Positions 34,501 through 44,600 are shown, counted from the stretch's first letter. The stretch is 64,000 bases of DNA from Kiritimatiellia bacterium (GCA_027858965.1 JAQIBS010000088.1:1-64000); one strand, 5' to 3'. Notes: generated from the letters alone by a model not told the origin. Program-made: numbers and translations.

Positions 34501-34993
34501 ACTTATTTATGCGGTAAACAAAGATCTCGGCGCTGTTCGTGAAAAGCGGCATTGGTCTGAATTCCTGGGGCGCAGACTGAGCGATCACCAAATATACATA
34601 ATTGCTCTGGGAAGGACAGGTGACAAACGTGCACTAAAACCTCTTATTGCCAAAGCGAAAGAGATTAATGAGTCTGCTCCTCTCTCCAGTTTCCGCGCAA
34701 TCACCATTGCCTTGGAAAATTTACATGATCCATCCGCAGCCGCTGCATTAGCCCGATTACTTCAATTGCCTAAAATCAGGGGGAATGCACTCACCTCTAT
34801 AGAGGACGCAAAAATATGGAGAAGCATGGTGGAACGCCATAAAGCCCTGCGTGAACTCTCCGTGGCACGTGCACTTTACCGCTGCGGCGACTACAAAGGA
34901 CTAGCAGAAAAAACTCTTAAAGAGTATGCCCTTGATCTACGCGGAGTCTATGCTCTGCATGCCACAGAGTTACTCAAAAAGGGCAAGAAGTAG
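31598..34993 (+). CDS. Exported double FAD-dependent oxidoreductase with discoidin-like insert and helical-repeat tail
   Basis: 1131 aa. A signal peptide ends near residue 24. The first FAD/NAD(P) Rossmann motif is VDVVVIGGSSGAVAAAQKAAQSGASVFLAA (about 42-71). An F5/8C-like beta domain is inserted at about 110-250 (SSDGKQWSKPLTM and KFIKMEVLKKEK). A second complete FAD domain starts near 548 with YDVVVVGGGTCGAPAGIAASRTGARTLVIEQ and continues with GGISTLGMIGQYCYG, then VVDATGNSDIAAVAGAE and PRKIDNIIVTGLGISAHRDSMP. The last ~220 residues are HEAT-like (YIIALGRTGDKRALKPLIAKA). The second half belongs to the FAD_oxidored family, common in PVC genomes and of unknown substrate, probably a sugar or glycan derivative. 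Confidence 0.85.
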   Translation: MHFFSNHCILLAVTLSVFSLTGWGKPTHIIESERKIPLCREVDVVVIGGSSGAVAAAQKAAQSGASVFLAAPRTYLGDDIAGTLRLWLNKDEKPESPLARNIYTKTNPACLFSYESSIKSGGRHIDKGNMLNDGQHFNVQQETVEFADSVTFTLKLDSVKKITGINLIAFQSKNDYKTDSANVSFSSDGKQWSKPLTMTTSPTPTDKNRISFTSSQQHSAKFIKMEVLKKEKAKRMLLAEIIVRQKMPKEGWLVTPTPLHVKQALDNALLDAGVSYLTGTYVTDILHDSQGNPAGIVMANRSGRQAIAAKIIIDASERATAARIAGAQFSPYPSGPQTFKRIIIAGAPPDSKKMSIRQLPGDYDSAITIGKRKMNGKRIAGKAFECTMQINMKDGSYKSFAEAEQIARDRTFVTSLLEGADSLFHLPPDKIKSNASLKGKWPENGSIDTGCFQPQNIARMYVLGGCANISREAAEKLLRPVTLMSIGEKIGAAAAAEAKKIKEPAKVICAAKKSTEKNQAEIREYLAGVRPFQRPDKVVESPRRALPILGRYDVVVVGGGTCGAPAGIAASRTGARTLVIEQLYGMGGISTLGMIGQYCYGNRCGFTTEHDKAVKKLGAEVHIKGKRECWRRENRLNGAELWFGAIGCGAVTEGNRVIGVVVATPDGRGVVLAENVVDATGNSDIAAVAGAECIFVGDDEIALQGVGLSPRELGASYINSDFGYVSDSDVADLWLFGVHGRHRLANSWDASQLVQSRERKRIIGEVFYTTLDLVNKRTFPDTVVQARSNYDSHGYTIADICFLCGPDTPQVFKPNIPYRAMLPRKIDNIIVTGLGISAHRDSMPIIRMQPDIQNMGYVAGRAAAIAAQQQKSVKDIDVKELQRHLVEIKIIPKEVLNWKDSRPVSKERLTQAVVNVGNKCKDVSIVLEHFTEARPLLQEAYKSAKTGEARLCYAKVLGMEGDATGIKSLIYAVNKDLGAVREKRHWSEFLGRRLSDHQIYIIALGRTGDKRALKPLIAKAKEINESAPLSSFRAITIALENLHDPSAAAALARLLQLPKIRGNALTSIEDAKIWRSMVERHKALRELSVARALYRCGDYKGLAEKTLKEYALDLRGVYALHATELLKKGKK

Positions 34994-35184
34994 TGCGTAA
35001 AAAATGAGCCTTGCACTCTACACAGACAGCCAATGCAACGGCACCCTTCTTTGCAGCGACAGAAGATTTAGCACACAGGAACTGAATATCCAATATCCAA
35101 CAAAAGATCCGAGCTTGCGAGAAAGGCAGCAGCTCTTTTGGAGGTGGCGCCAGTGGAAGCGGGTAAAGAAAGGAACGAATAACA

Positions 35185-35871
35185 ATGCATAAGATTTCAA
35201 AATTTTTATTAAGAGGAGCACTCATCATGCTGAGCGCTGTGGCAGTGATTGGCGAAGATAATACCGGCAAAATGCTGACTGTCTACAACAAAGGCATTGG
35301 AGGACAAAACAGCCGTCAGGGACGAAACCGCTTTGAACGGAATGTCCTGAACCTGAAACCGGATTTTGTTTTCATCTATTTCGGTCTTAACGACACTCTG
35401 AATGAACCGCAATTTATTTCAGAAAAGGCGTATGTGGAGAATCTGGAATGGATGGTGGATCAGGCGCGAAGCGCAGGAATTAAACCGGTAGTCTCTACCA
35501 TCCATCCCATCGGAGAGGAAGCACTGCTGAAACGCCATAAGAAAGAGTCCTACGGAACAGAGGGACCAAATGGAAAAATCGACCGTTATAACAAAGCGCT
35601 CAGAAAACTGATTGCAGACAAGCAGGTTAAGGTCGCCGACTTCCAGGCTGTGGTTGCCAAAAAAAAGGAGCTGGTCTGCCCGGATGGTGTGCATCTCACT
35701 TCTTCCGGCTACAAAGCCCTGGCAGAGTGTTTCTATAAAACGGTTGCTGATGAAATCAAACCGGACTCCACCATTGTCTGCCTGGGCGACAGCGTCACAT
35801 GGGGTGCCCGCGTAAAAGGCTCAGGAACAACAACCGGTGAAACATATCCTTCCTGGTTGAATAAGAAGTGA
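35185..35871 (+). CDS. Exported SGNH hydrolase with circularly permuted catalytic blocks
   Basis: 228 aa with an N-terminal signal peptide (ALIMLSAVAVIG). SGNH esterases normally run block I (GDS), II (G), III (GxND), V (DxxH). Here block II (GIGG, 38-41) and block III (GLND, 67-70) come first, then block V DGVH (167-170), and block I GDSVTWG (201-207, nucleophile S203) comes last, ending in GETYPSWLNKK. The C-terminal sequence joins smoothly to the N-terminal TVYNKGIGG, as in ordinary members read in normal order, so this is a circular permutation and not a loss. All catalytic residues are present. It probably de-esterifies a polysaccharide. The start at 35185 is chosen because it gives the signal peptide; 35227 has a better SD. 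Confidence 0.8.
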   Translation: MHKISKFLLRGALIMLSAVAVIGEDNTGKMLTVYNKGIGGQNSRQGRNRFERNVLNLKPDFVFIYFGLNDTLNEPQFISEKAYVENLEWMVDQARSAGIKPVVSTIHPIGEEALLKRHKKESYGTEGPNGKIDRYNKALRKLIADKQVKVADFQAVVAKKKELVCPDGVHLTSSGYKALAECFYKTVADEIKPDSTIVCLGDSVTWGARVKGSGTTTGETYPSWLNKK

Positions 35872-36316
35872 AAATTATGCAGGCAGTATAGGTTTGATCC
35901 CTGGATACTTTGAGCCCATTCTGCTTAATGTAATTCAAAATCGTAAAAATTTTCGCGTCAAATTATTTCGCTATTTTACCCCCTAAATGCGCAATATTAC
36001 CATATCATTTATGGTTCTTTTCGGATAATCTTAAGATTGTTATAACTGCTGTGCTCCGGTTCGCGAAGGATGACGTTAGTAATGGCAACCACCTTTGTCT
36101 GAGCGATCCAAGTGCCAGCTTTACCGGACTAGGATTAAACCAATGCAACACAGTATAATTCGTACAACATAGAACGTAAAAAAAATGAATGTTATCCGGC
36201 ATCGGTATCGTGAAAAGCAATATGCGTTTTTTTGCATTGTAAACGAACACATTAATAGCTAATGTTTTACGCTTTAAAATGACTGAGTAAATTATCACTG
36301 AAAATCAGGAGAGAAC
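35872..36316. other. Gene-free upstream region of the Gfo/Idh/MocA gene
   Basis: AT-rich, with no recognisable gene. A TATAAT hexamer at 36154-36159 lies 157 bases before the start codon, with no good -35. No repeat from the families described here was seen. Confidence 0.5.
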
Positions 36317-37618
36317 ATGAGAAGTACACGTAGAGACTTTATGCGTATGGCTGCAGTGACAACCGTGGGGGCGGCCGCTGCACCATCGATTATCCCAGCT
36401 TCCGCTTTCGGAGCTGATGGCAAAACTGCTCCAGGCAATCGTATCTCGATCGGCCTTATCGGTATGGGCAAGATGATGTGGGGACACCTGCGAGGCTGCC
36501 TCGGTCGCGAGGATATCCAGGTGGTCGCCATCTGCGATGTAGAAACCGACCGCCTGAAAAAATGCTCAGATCTGATTAAAGAGACTTATTCCAAACGCTA
36601 TGGCAAGGATTACAAAGGCATTGCTGTCCTTCACGATTTCCGCGAGCTGATTGCACGTCCTGATATTGATGCAGTCATGATTGCCACCCCTACCAACTGG
36701 CATGCAATTATGGCGATCGAAGCTATGAAAGCCGGCAAGGATGTCTACTGTGAAAAGCCGCTGGCCCTGACTATCCGCGAAGCTGAAGCAATTGCTGAGG
36801 CAGCCCGACGTTATAACCGCATCTTTCAGACAGGCAGTCAGCAGCGCTCCGACTATAAATTCCGCTTCGGGTGTGAGCTGGTACGCAATGGCACCATCGG
36901 CAAAGTGAAGATGGTGCATGTGAATGTCGGCGGTCCCGCAACAGATTGCTATCTTCCAGCAGAACCTACTCCGAAAACACTAGACTGGGATATGTGGCTG
37001 GGGCCAGCCCCGATGCGGCCCTACAATGCCATACTTGCTCCGCAGGATAACTACAAGGTATTTCCTGCCTGGCGTCGCTATCGCGATTACTGCAACGGGA
37101 GCCTTTATGACTTCGGTGCTCATCACTTTGATATTGCCCAGTGGGGGCTGGGAATGGATTGCAGCGGACCTGTGGAGATCATCCCCCCACAGTTCAGTGA
37201 ACACAAACTGCTGACCTTTGTGTATGCCGACGGCACCCCGATGACCCATGGCGGCGCCAGCGGAAAGGCAGCCATTGAATTTATCGGTGAAAACGGAACG
37301 GTCAAGGTCAACCGGGGATATCTGGAAACCGACCCCGCTGATCTTATCCGACACAAATGGGGTGCTGGCGATATACGCGTCTATGAATCCAACAGCCACA
37401 TGACCAACTGGCTCGACGGTATCCGCACACGGCGGCCATGCATCTGCACAGCAGATGTCGGCTGCAGCACCCTCACCGTCTGTTCGCTGGCTTCAATTGC
37501 CTACCGGTTGAACGAACCGCTGAAATGGAATCCAGAGAAGAGGAACTTTGTAGATAACCCGACTGCCGGAAGATTCCTAGCACGCGGAATGCGCGCACCT
37601 TGGAAGATTTCTGTTTAA
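36317..37618 (+). CDS. Tat-exported Gfo/Idh/MocA-family oxidoreductase
   Basis: 433 aa. The N-terminus is a twin-arginine signal, STRRDFMRM, followed by AAVTTVGAAAAPSIIPASAFG, so the folded, cofactor-loaded enzyme is exported. The Rossmann fold has SIGLIGMGKMMWGHL, and the catalytic lysine motif is CEKPLAL near residue 150. The C-terminal domain has DFGAHHFDIAQWGLG and WLDGIRTRRPCICTADVG. These enzymes oxidise or epimerise sugars or inositols with NAD(P). Exported members in PVC bacteria probably keep the cofactor bound, as glucose-fructose oxidoreductase does. The SD is GGAGAG, 6 bases before the ATG. Confidence 0.93.
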   Translation: MRSTRRDFMRMAAVTTVGAAAAPSIIPASAFGADGKTAPGNRISIGLIGMGKMMWGHLRGCLGREDIQVVAICDVETDRLKKCSDLIKETYSKRYGKDYKGIAVLHDFRELIARPDIDAVMIATPTNWHAIMAIEAMKAGKDVYCEKPLALTIREAEAIAEAARRYNRIFQTGSQQRSDYKFRFGCELVRNGTIGKVKMVHVNVGGPATDCYLPAEPTPKTLDWDMWLGPAPMRPYNAILAPQDNYKVFPAWRRYRDYCNGSLYDFGAHHFDIAQWGLGMDCSGPVEIIPPQFSEHKLLTFVYADGTPMTHGGASGKAAIEFIGENGTVKVNRGYLETDPADLIRHKWGAGDIRVYESNSHMTNWLDGIRTRRPCICTADVGCSTLTVCSLASIAYRLNEPLKWNPEKRNFVDNPTAGRFLARGMRAPWKISV

Positions 37619-37628
37619 CCATCCCTCC

Positions 37629-37759
37629 TATAGAGTTGCTCTTAGAGCCAATTGTTTTTGCTACTAAGAAGCAACACTACAGTTTAAATGGCCGATTCAT
37701 TAGAATCGTAATTATGAACGAAAGAATTTGCTTCTGAGAAGCAACACTACAGTTTAAAT
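37629..37759. repeat. Three intergenic repeat copies, including a 30-bp direct repeat
   Basis: 37629-37653 is a tagagttgctcttagagcc palindrome. 37660-37689 and 37730-37759 are gct(a/t)ct(a/g)agaagcaacactacagtttaaat, matching at 28 of 30 positions and spaced 70 bp. All belong to the family seen at 12383 and 31481. Confidence 0.8.
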
Positions 37760-37796
37760 ATTTCCTACTTTTCATAACAGATAACGAGCAACAATC

Positions 37797-40700
37797 ATGA
37801 TTAAACATCTTTTAACTTTATTTATTATTTCTCAACTATTTATGACCGCTCTGGCAGCACCTAAAGAGCTCAAGCCACCTTCAGCTGAAGAGGTGACGCT
37901 CATGGAGAATGCAGCGCCAGCCAAGGCAACTGCGACTCCGAAAAAAGCACGCAAGGTGTTGATTGTCAACCAGTGCGAGGGCTTTCCTCATTCATCCGTT
38001 CCGTACGGAGCTAAAGCGTTTGAAATCCTGGGCCGTAAAACCGGGGCCTTCTCAACTGTCGTTGTGAATGATTTCTCCATTTTGGAAAAACCGGAGTTCG
38101 ACAGCTTTGATGCAATCGTCATGAACAACACCACCATCAGGCTGCCGTTGCTCGTAGATGCTGATGAAGTCCGAGAGGCCACGGCACAGAAACGTTTTCT
38201 CGACTTTATCCGCAACGGCAAAGGACTCATTGGAGTTCACGCGGCAACCGACTGCCTTTACAACTGGAAGGAATATGGCGAAATCATCGGCGGCTATTTC
38301 GATGGACACCCCTGGAATGAAGATGTCCGCGTCCATCTGGAAGACCCTGGACACCCGCTGTCAGCCGCATTCAAAGGGCTGGACTTCACCGTAGCAGATG
38401 AGATCTACACCTTCAGGAACTACTCCCGCAGTTCACTCCGCGTTCTGATGAGTCTGGATGTCACAAAGACCAATATGAAGAAGGATAAGATCAAACGCAC
38501 AGACAACGACTTTGCAGTTGCGTGGATACGTGAATACGGGCAGGGACATGTTTTTTACTTTTCGCTGGGTCATCGCCATGAAATCTTCTGGAATCCAGCA
38601 GTTCTGCAGTGCTATCTGGATGGCATCCAGTATGCGCTAGGAGATCTGGAAGCAGATGCCACCCCCAGTTCTGAGTTGTCAGAGCGCTACCTGAAAAAAT
38701 CCCGTGCAGCGGGCTTCAAAAAGGGAGTCCAGAGCATACTCACAGAACTGGCCGCATACAAACTCAGTGATAACATTGATATAGCAAAGCAGGTTGACAC
38801 CTTTGTTGACGAACATCTCATGGATAATGAGGATAACCTTGAACTTCTCTCCGAAGGGCTGGCCGCACTGGCGGCCAATCCCCAAGCCACACTGGAAGGC
38901 CGCGCCATGGCCTGTCGCAAGCTGAGTATGGTTGGATGCGACAATGCCATACCGACTCTGGCAAAGCTCATTGATGATGCAGAGATGGGCAACTGGGCCC
39001 GCTATGCCCTGACACGTATGCCCGGCAAACGGGTGGATAAGGCTCTTGTTAAAGCCCTGAAACGAACCAAGGGCAATGACCAGCTGGCAATTGCCGCCAT
39101 GATTGGAAATCGAAAAATAAGTTCTGCCGTATCCACTCTGGCCGATATCGCAGAAGAAAATGGTATTGCAGCCGCCACCGCTGCCGAGGCAATAGGCCAC
39201 ATCGGCGGCAGATCCGCTGTAAAGGAACTCGCAAAACTTCAACCCCGCGTTAGTATCAGACAGGCGGTTGACCGGGCACTGCTCAACTGCGCAGACTATG
39301 AACGAATTGACGGCAGCAGATCTGCTGCATCAAAAGCTTATGCGCTGCTGCTCTCAGCCGAGACCGCTCCGCATATCCGCGCAGCCGCATTTTACGGCAT
39401 AAACATCTCAGCCGGAGAAAAAGGTGCAGCAGCCGCATTGACTGCCCTCAAAAGCACGAACACCGAGATGGCCCGTGCCGGTGCTCTGCTAATCAGAGAT
39501 CTACCGGCAACCGACATAGCAGCAGACGCTGCCGCAGCACTGAAGAGTATGCCGAGAGACAACCGGATTATTGCCATCAGTGCGTTGGCAGCCCGTGGCG
39601 ACCGTTCCGCCCAGAGTGGAGTGCTGGCGCTGGTAGAATCAGATGACCTTGATATACGTATTGCCGCCCTTCAGGCACTGGAGAGCCTGGGAGATAAACA
39701 GGCGGTCAAGTGTGTGATGAAAATTGCCACTGACAAGGAAAGCGACAGAGATTTACGCAAGGCAGCCAGCAAGACACTCGGCATAATGAATGGTCCCGGT
39801 GTTGACCAGAAGCTTATCGCATTAATGCGTTCAGCCGATGTTAAGGCAAAAGCGGAATATGCTAAGGTACTTGGCACCCGCAAGGCCCGCAGCGCGATGG
39901 CTGACCTGCTGACAGCTGCCCGTGATGCAGACTCCGCTCTTGCCGGTGAAGCCCGTAAAGCAATCAGCCTGATGGCACGTATTAAAGATCTTCCGGTTAT
40001 CGTGGCTCTGCTTGTCGACACCACCGACGTCAGGGGAGAGCGATATCTGGAAAACGTTATTGTGAAAGTATCTAAAAGCACCGACGATGAGACGCTCAAG
40101 ACAGATGCTGTATTGAAGGGCTTAACCCAGGAGATACCCGTTAATGCCAGATGCTCATTACTCTCTACGCTTGGTAAGATGGAGGTATCATCCACTCTGC
40201 CCATCTTGATTGCTGCATCTAAAGACAAGGATTCGATAATACGCAGGGCGGCTCTCAAGGTGATTGCTGAGGACTGGCAGGATGCGCAGCCTCTGCAGGC
40301 ACTGCGTGATGCCAGCCGCAAAGATAGTGATGAGCAGTGCCGTGTGCTGGCTGTAAGCGGCTATGCACGTATGCTGACCATGCCGAGCAACCGTCCTATG
40401 AAAGAGACACTCAAACTCTATCGCGAAGCCCTTGATCTTGTCAAAGGCACCAAGGAAAAACGCGCGCTGCTCACAGGGCTGGGATCTTTAGTTCACAGAG
40501 ATGCCCTGGCATTTGTTACCCCCTATCTGAAAGATAAGAGTGTATCGGCCGAGGCATTCCAGGCAGCCCTGAGTATCACACAGGGAATGAATGGCGATGC
40601 CATCGTACTCACAAGCTGCGTACAGGGGGATGAAAAAAATGCACTCGATAATAACCCGAAGACACGCTGGACAACCGGCAGATCTATGAAAAAGGGCGAC

Positions 40701-41393
40701 TGGTTTATGGTGGACCTCGGCTACGAGGATACCATTAAAACGATTTTCCTCGATTCCGGGCCTGTGGGAACTGATCAGCCGAGGGGTTATGAGGTTTATG
40801 TTTCTCTCGATGGTACAAGCTGGGGCAAACCGGTTGTCAAAGGAGATGACCCCAAGAAAAAAGCATTCACCATTAATTGCAATAATGCATATGGCCGTTA
40901 CATTAAGATTGTTCAAATGGGGACAAGTGGGGGCTTCTGGTCCATCAATGAGATCCGGATTAACGGCATACCAAAAGACGACATAACTTACCCTGCGCTG
41001 GACCGTGCTGGCTGGAAAGCATCTGCTTCCAACTCGGGAGGCAGCGAAAAACCGGCCAATGCCATCGATGGAGACCTGACCAGGCGTTGGGGTTCCGGAG
41101 GCGCCATGAAACCTGAGGACTGGTTTGCCGTTGATATGGGTGCCGAACACACCGTTCACGCGGTTGTGATGAACGCAGCCAAGTCCGGCAATGATTTTCC
41201 ACGCGAGTATCAGATCTTCACATCCATGGATGGGAAAGATTGGTATGGACCTGTAGGCATGGGTGAGGGCAAGGGCGCAGTTACAACCGCCTCCATCCTG
41301 CCGACAAAAACCCGCCATGTCAAAATTGTGCAGACAGGCACCACCGAATACAACTGGTGGTCAATCTACGATCTACAGATCATGGGCGAATAA
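37797..41393 (+). CDS. Exported ThuA domain-HEAT repeat-double F5/8C protein
   Basis: 1198 aa. A signal peptide (MIKHLLTLFIISQLFMTALAA) is followed by a ThuA-like trehalose-utilisation domain (about 52-285): VLIVNQCEGFPHSSVPYG, GKGLIGVHAATDCLYNW, GGYFDGHPWN, and YGQGHVFYFSLGHRHEIFWNP. From about 300 to 920 come helical HEAT repeats (SAVSTLADIAEENGIAAATAAEAIG). Two F5/8C (discoidin) domains close the protein: KTRWTTGRSMKKGDWFMVDLG near 957 and DLTRRWGSGGAMKPEDWFAVDMG near 1098. ThuA domains sit in the class I glutamine amidotransferase fold, and PVC members pair them with sugar-binding modules. Carbohydrate targeting is likely; the reaction is not known. Confidence 0.85.
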   Translation: MIKHLLTLFIISQLFMTALAAPKELKPPSAEEVTLMENAAPAKATATPKKARKVLIVNQCEGFPHSSVPYGAKAFEILGRKTGAFSTVVVNDFSILEKPEFDSFDAIVMNNTTIRLPLLVDADEVREATAQKRFLDFIRNGKGLIGVHAATDCLYNWKEYGEIIGGYFDGHPWNEDVRVHLEDPGHPLSAAFKGLDFTVADEIYTFRNYSRSSLRVLMSLDVTKTNMKKDKIKRTDNDFAVAWIREYGQGHVFYFSLGHRHEIFWNPAVLQCYLDGIQYALGDLEADATPSSELSERYLKKSRAAGFKKGVQSILTELAAYKLSDNIDIAKQVDTFVDEHLMDNEDNLELLSEGLAALAANPQATLEGRAMACRKLSMVGCDNAIPTLAKLIDDAEMGNWARYALTRMPGKRVDKALVKALKRTKGNDQLAIAAMIGNRKISSAVSTLADIAEENGIAAATAAEAIGHIGGRSAVKELAKLQPRVSIRQAVDRALLNCADYERIDGSRSAASKAYALLLSAETAPHIRAAAFYGINISAGEKGAAAALTALKSTNTEMARAGALLIRDLPATDIAADAAAALKSMPRDNRIIAISALAARGDRSAQSGVLALVESDDLDIRIAALQALESLGDKQAVKCVMKIATDKESDRDLRKAASKTLGIMNGPGVDQKLIALMRSADVKAKAEYAKVLGTRKARSAMADLLTAARDADSALAGEARKAISLMARIKDLPVIVALLVDTTDVRGERYLENVIVKVSKSTDDETLKTDAVLKGLTQEIPVNARCSLLSTLGKMEVSSTLPILIAASKDKDSIIRRAALKVIAEDWQDAQPLQALRDASRKDSDEQCRVLAVSGYARMLTMPSNRPMKETLKLYREALDLVKGTKEKRALLTGLGSLVHRDALAFVTPYLKDKSVSAEAFQAALSITQGMNGDAIVLTSCVQGDEKNALDNNPKTRWTTGRSMKKGDWFMVDLGYEDTIKTIFLDSGPVGTDQPRGYEVYVSLDGTSWGKPVVKGDDPKKKAFTINCNNAYGRYIKIVQMGTSGGFWSINEIRINGIPKDDITYPALDRAGWKASASNSGGSEKPANAIDGDLTRRWGSGGAMKPEDWFAVDMGAEHTVHAVVMNAAKSGNDFPREYQIFTSMDGKDWYGPVGMGEGKGAVTTASILPTKTRHVKIVQTGTTEYNWWSIYDLQIMGE

Positions 41394-41453
41394 ATCTACT
41401 GTGGCGAAGCCGCCTGTCTTTGTGCTATGCACAGGCAGGCAACCAAAATAAGG

Positions 41454-41523
41454 AATATGCGATATGCGATATGCGATATGCGATATGCGATATGCGATAT
41501 GCGATATGCGATATGCGATATGC
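41454..41523. repeat. 7-bp tandem repeat, gatatgc, ten units
   Basis: One aatatgc is followed by nine perfect gatatgc units (41461-41523). It is the most homogeneous of the 7-bp arrays here, consistent with recent expansion. Confidence 0.97.
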
Positions 41524-41645
41524 GATTGATTATGGCACCATGTGGTGGTGCTATTGAAAACATAAATTACTAATGGTCAGTTAGCTGTACTCAAACATAA
41601 ATACAGAGTTGTTTTCTGGCTAAAACGAAAAGGACGGGACGTGTG

Positions 41646-44600
41646 ATGAACAGACAGCTACTAGGATTAGTATCGTTACTCGCGACTGCGAGTGCCTTTG
41701 GGACCAACTGGACCGGAGGAGGGAGCGACACCCTCTTCAGCAACGGTGACAACTGGGACGGCGCCGTGCCGCTCCAAGGAGAATCGAGCACATTCTCCAT
41801 AGCGGGGCCCTATGCGGTGACCTTCCCTGCCGAAGGGTATACAGACAAGAGTGTGACCGAGGTTTCGATCTCATCTGGGATCGTCTCATTTGACACGCTC
41901 GGAACCTGGTGGCTGAAACCGGCCGTTTCGACCTGGGGCAATCCGACCTTCCGGCTAAATGGAGGCGGTCACACCTTTAACATTGAGAGTGTGAATAATG
42001 CAAAACCCCAGATGCTGATGTCCAATGCGCTTTTTACGGCAGCTACCTACGGAGGGGTTGTGACCAACACACTGCATTCCGGACTTCTTAACTTTTATGA
42101 TCCTGACGGAACACCCAGTGATAATAAAGTCGTTATCGGCCATAACGACTCGCTTGATCAGACCCTGATATTGAAAGAGGGCAGCTCGAGTCGCTGGAAT
42201 GTTCTTGAGTTCAGGGCCAAGGGTCCGCGAAACCTAATTCGTATTGAAGGCGGCACCCACGAGGTGTTCAACGTGCTTGATATCGCCAACCAGAATAAGG
42301 CGGGCCGCACCGGCACCGTGTACATCGCCGGCGGTGAGCTGATCACGCACTACTACAGCCATATAGGCGCCAATAAGAGCCAGCTCGGCCAGGTCATCAT
42401 CGCGACGAACGGGCTTTGGACGGCGAACCAGACACCGGAGATTGGCGGTACCGGCGTGGGTGAGGTTAATCTGGTCGGAGGGACACTCGCCATGGGCCCC
42501 GACAACATCGACCTCTCCGTCGGACACAACAACGGCGGCACCGGCACCGTCAACGTTATCAGCGGGAACCTGAATGCAAACAACTACCAGACACTGGTCG
42601 GCAACGGTTCCACGGCGGTCGGTCACTTTAACGTCTCCGGCGGTAACGTGGCCACCAAGTACTGCCACGTCGCCAAAAACTCCGGCAGCACCGGCACTGT
42701 CACGATGACCGGAGGATCCTGGATCAACTCAGGAAATGGTCAGATGGGTAGCAGCGGCGTAGCGACGATGACCGTCTCAGGCGGCTCGCTGACATGGAAC
42801 GACTGGCTGATGGTTGGTGCCGGGGCGAGTTCCGTCGGGCATCTGACGCTGGCAGGCGGCACCACCCAGTTCAGCGACATCATGCCGGGATTCTACGGCG
42901 GCGACGGCACCGTTGACGTAACCGGAGGCAATCATCGCTATAACCGCATCCGCCTGGGAGGGGCAACATCCTGCGTGCGCAGTCTGTTTCGAATCAGCGG
43001 TGGAACAAACAGTTTTTACGGCGGTGATGGCATCACTGTCGGTGCGCAGAGTCAGGGCGAACTGATCATCAGCGGGGGCGAGAATGATTCAACCTCGATT
43101 CGCCTTGGACAATCCGCCAGTACAGATGCCAAACTTTCATCTTTGACCGTCAGTGGCGGTGTTACCCGTCTGGGTACCATCAACGTGGCTGATAACCTTA
43201 ACAACTCAGGTCTGCTGATTTTAAATGGCGGAGTATTTGCTGCCAATCAGATCCGTGGCTGGGCAGGTGCAGCAGTCAAAGGCGGTAATGGGCAAGCTCT
43301 GCTGGAAGCTGATGGCGGCACGGCCAGAGCGCGGCAGGCGAATACCGCTTTTATAACAGATTTGGATTCCGCCACACTGGGGGTCAACGGTCTTACAATT
43401 GATACCGCCGGATTTGATGTGACCATTCCTCAGATTTTCTCCAACCAGACCGCTGTTTCCGGTCTGCTGATCAAGACCGGTGAGGGCACGCTGACGCTTT
43501 CGGGCGCGAACAAGCATGACACCACGGTAGCTGCGGGCGGCACGCTGACACTCTCCGCCAATGATCGCCTGGACGGTTCCCTCGTGGTAACCAACAACGG
43601 CACTTTCTCCACTGTCGGCACGGTCGACACCGTCACGCTGCAAACGCTGACCGTCGGCGATGCTGAAAAAACCGGCTGGCTGGCTGTTGACAATGCGGAT
43701 ACGATCATCATTACGGACGCGTCCGGACTCTCGATGCCCTTTGCCAAACTGATCGTTTCCTCACCCGCTACCGATGGCGCCTATACGCTCTTCACCTGCG
43801 CAGGCAACGTGCCGGCCAGCGTCCTGCAGAACACCGAGGTCGGCAATCCGGTCGTTGGAAAGGTCTATACGCTCTCGGCTGTCTACACTGCGGGACCGGA
43901 CACCACGGATCTGATTCTCACCATCCAGGACAAATCCTCCTTTGTAATCACCGAGCGTGCCTGGGACGGTGATAGCGGCAGCGCGTGGAACACAGCCGGC
44001 AACTGGACCGGCGACATTGTGCCGCAGGCCGGCGAGGCGGCGGTCTTACCGCAAGCCCCGGTCAATAAGAGCATCACCACCACGGCAGGAGCGACCGCCG
44101 GAGTGTTGCAGTTCAATGCGATGTCCAGCTATACACTGGGCGGCACAGACGCACTGACACTCGACAACGATGGCCGTTTCGGCGAAATCAATGCGACAGC
44201 TGGTGTCCATGAGGTAAGCGCACCGCTGGCGCTTCCGCGCACCCTGCTGGCCGTGTCCGATGATGGCGCATCCGTCACCCTTTCAGGAGCTGTCACTGGC
44301 AACGGAGGCATCACAAAATCCGGTTCCGGTCAACTCACGCTCTCTGCGCCCAATACATTCAGAGGTATCACAACCGTCAATGGCGGCAGACTGACCCTTG
44401 CTGACAGCGACTCTTTTGGTGATGCCACATCTGACCGTGAAAACCTCGTGTTGCAATCCGGCACTCTGCAATACAGCGGCAGCACCGCTTCCCAAGTTCG
44501 CGGCTTCACCCTCGCTGCCGACACCCCCACCAACGCGGTTATCCTTGATGTTCAGGATAACCTGATCCTCTCCGGCCAGCCCTGGGCCAATGCCGGTGCG

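Noticed and set aside
41461-41523. gatatgc array considered as a CRISPR or an origin
   Set aside because: It has no spacers and no DnaA-box-like units; it is a simple 7-bp tandem array.
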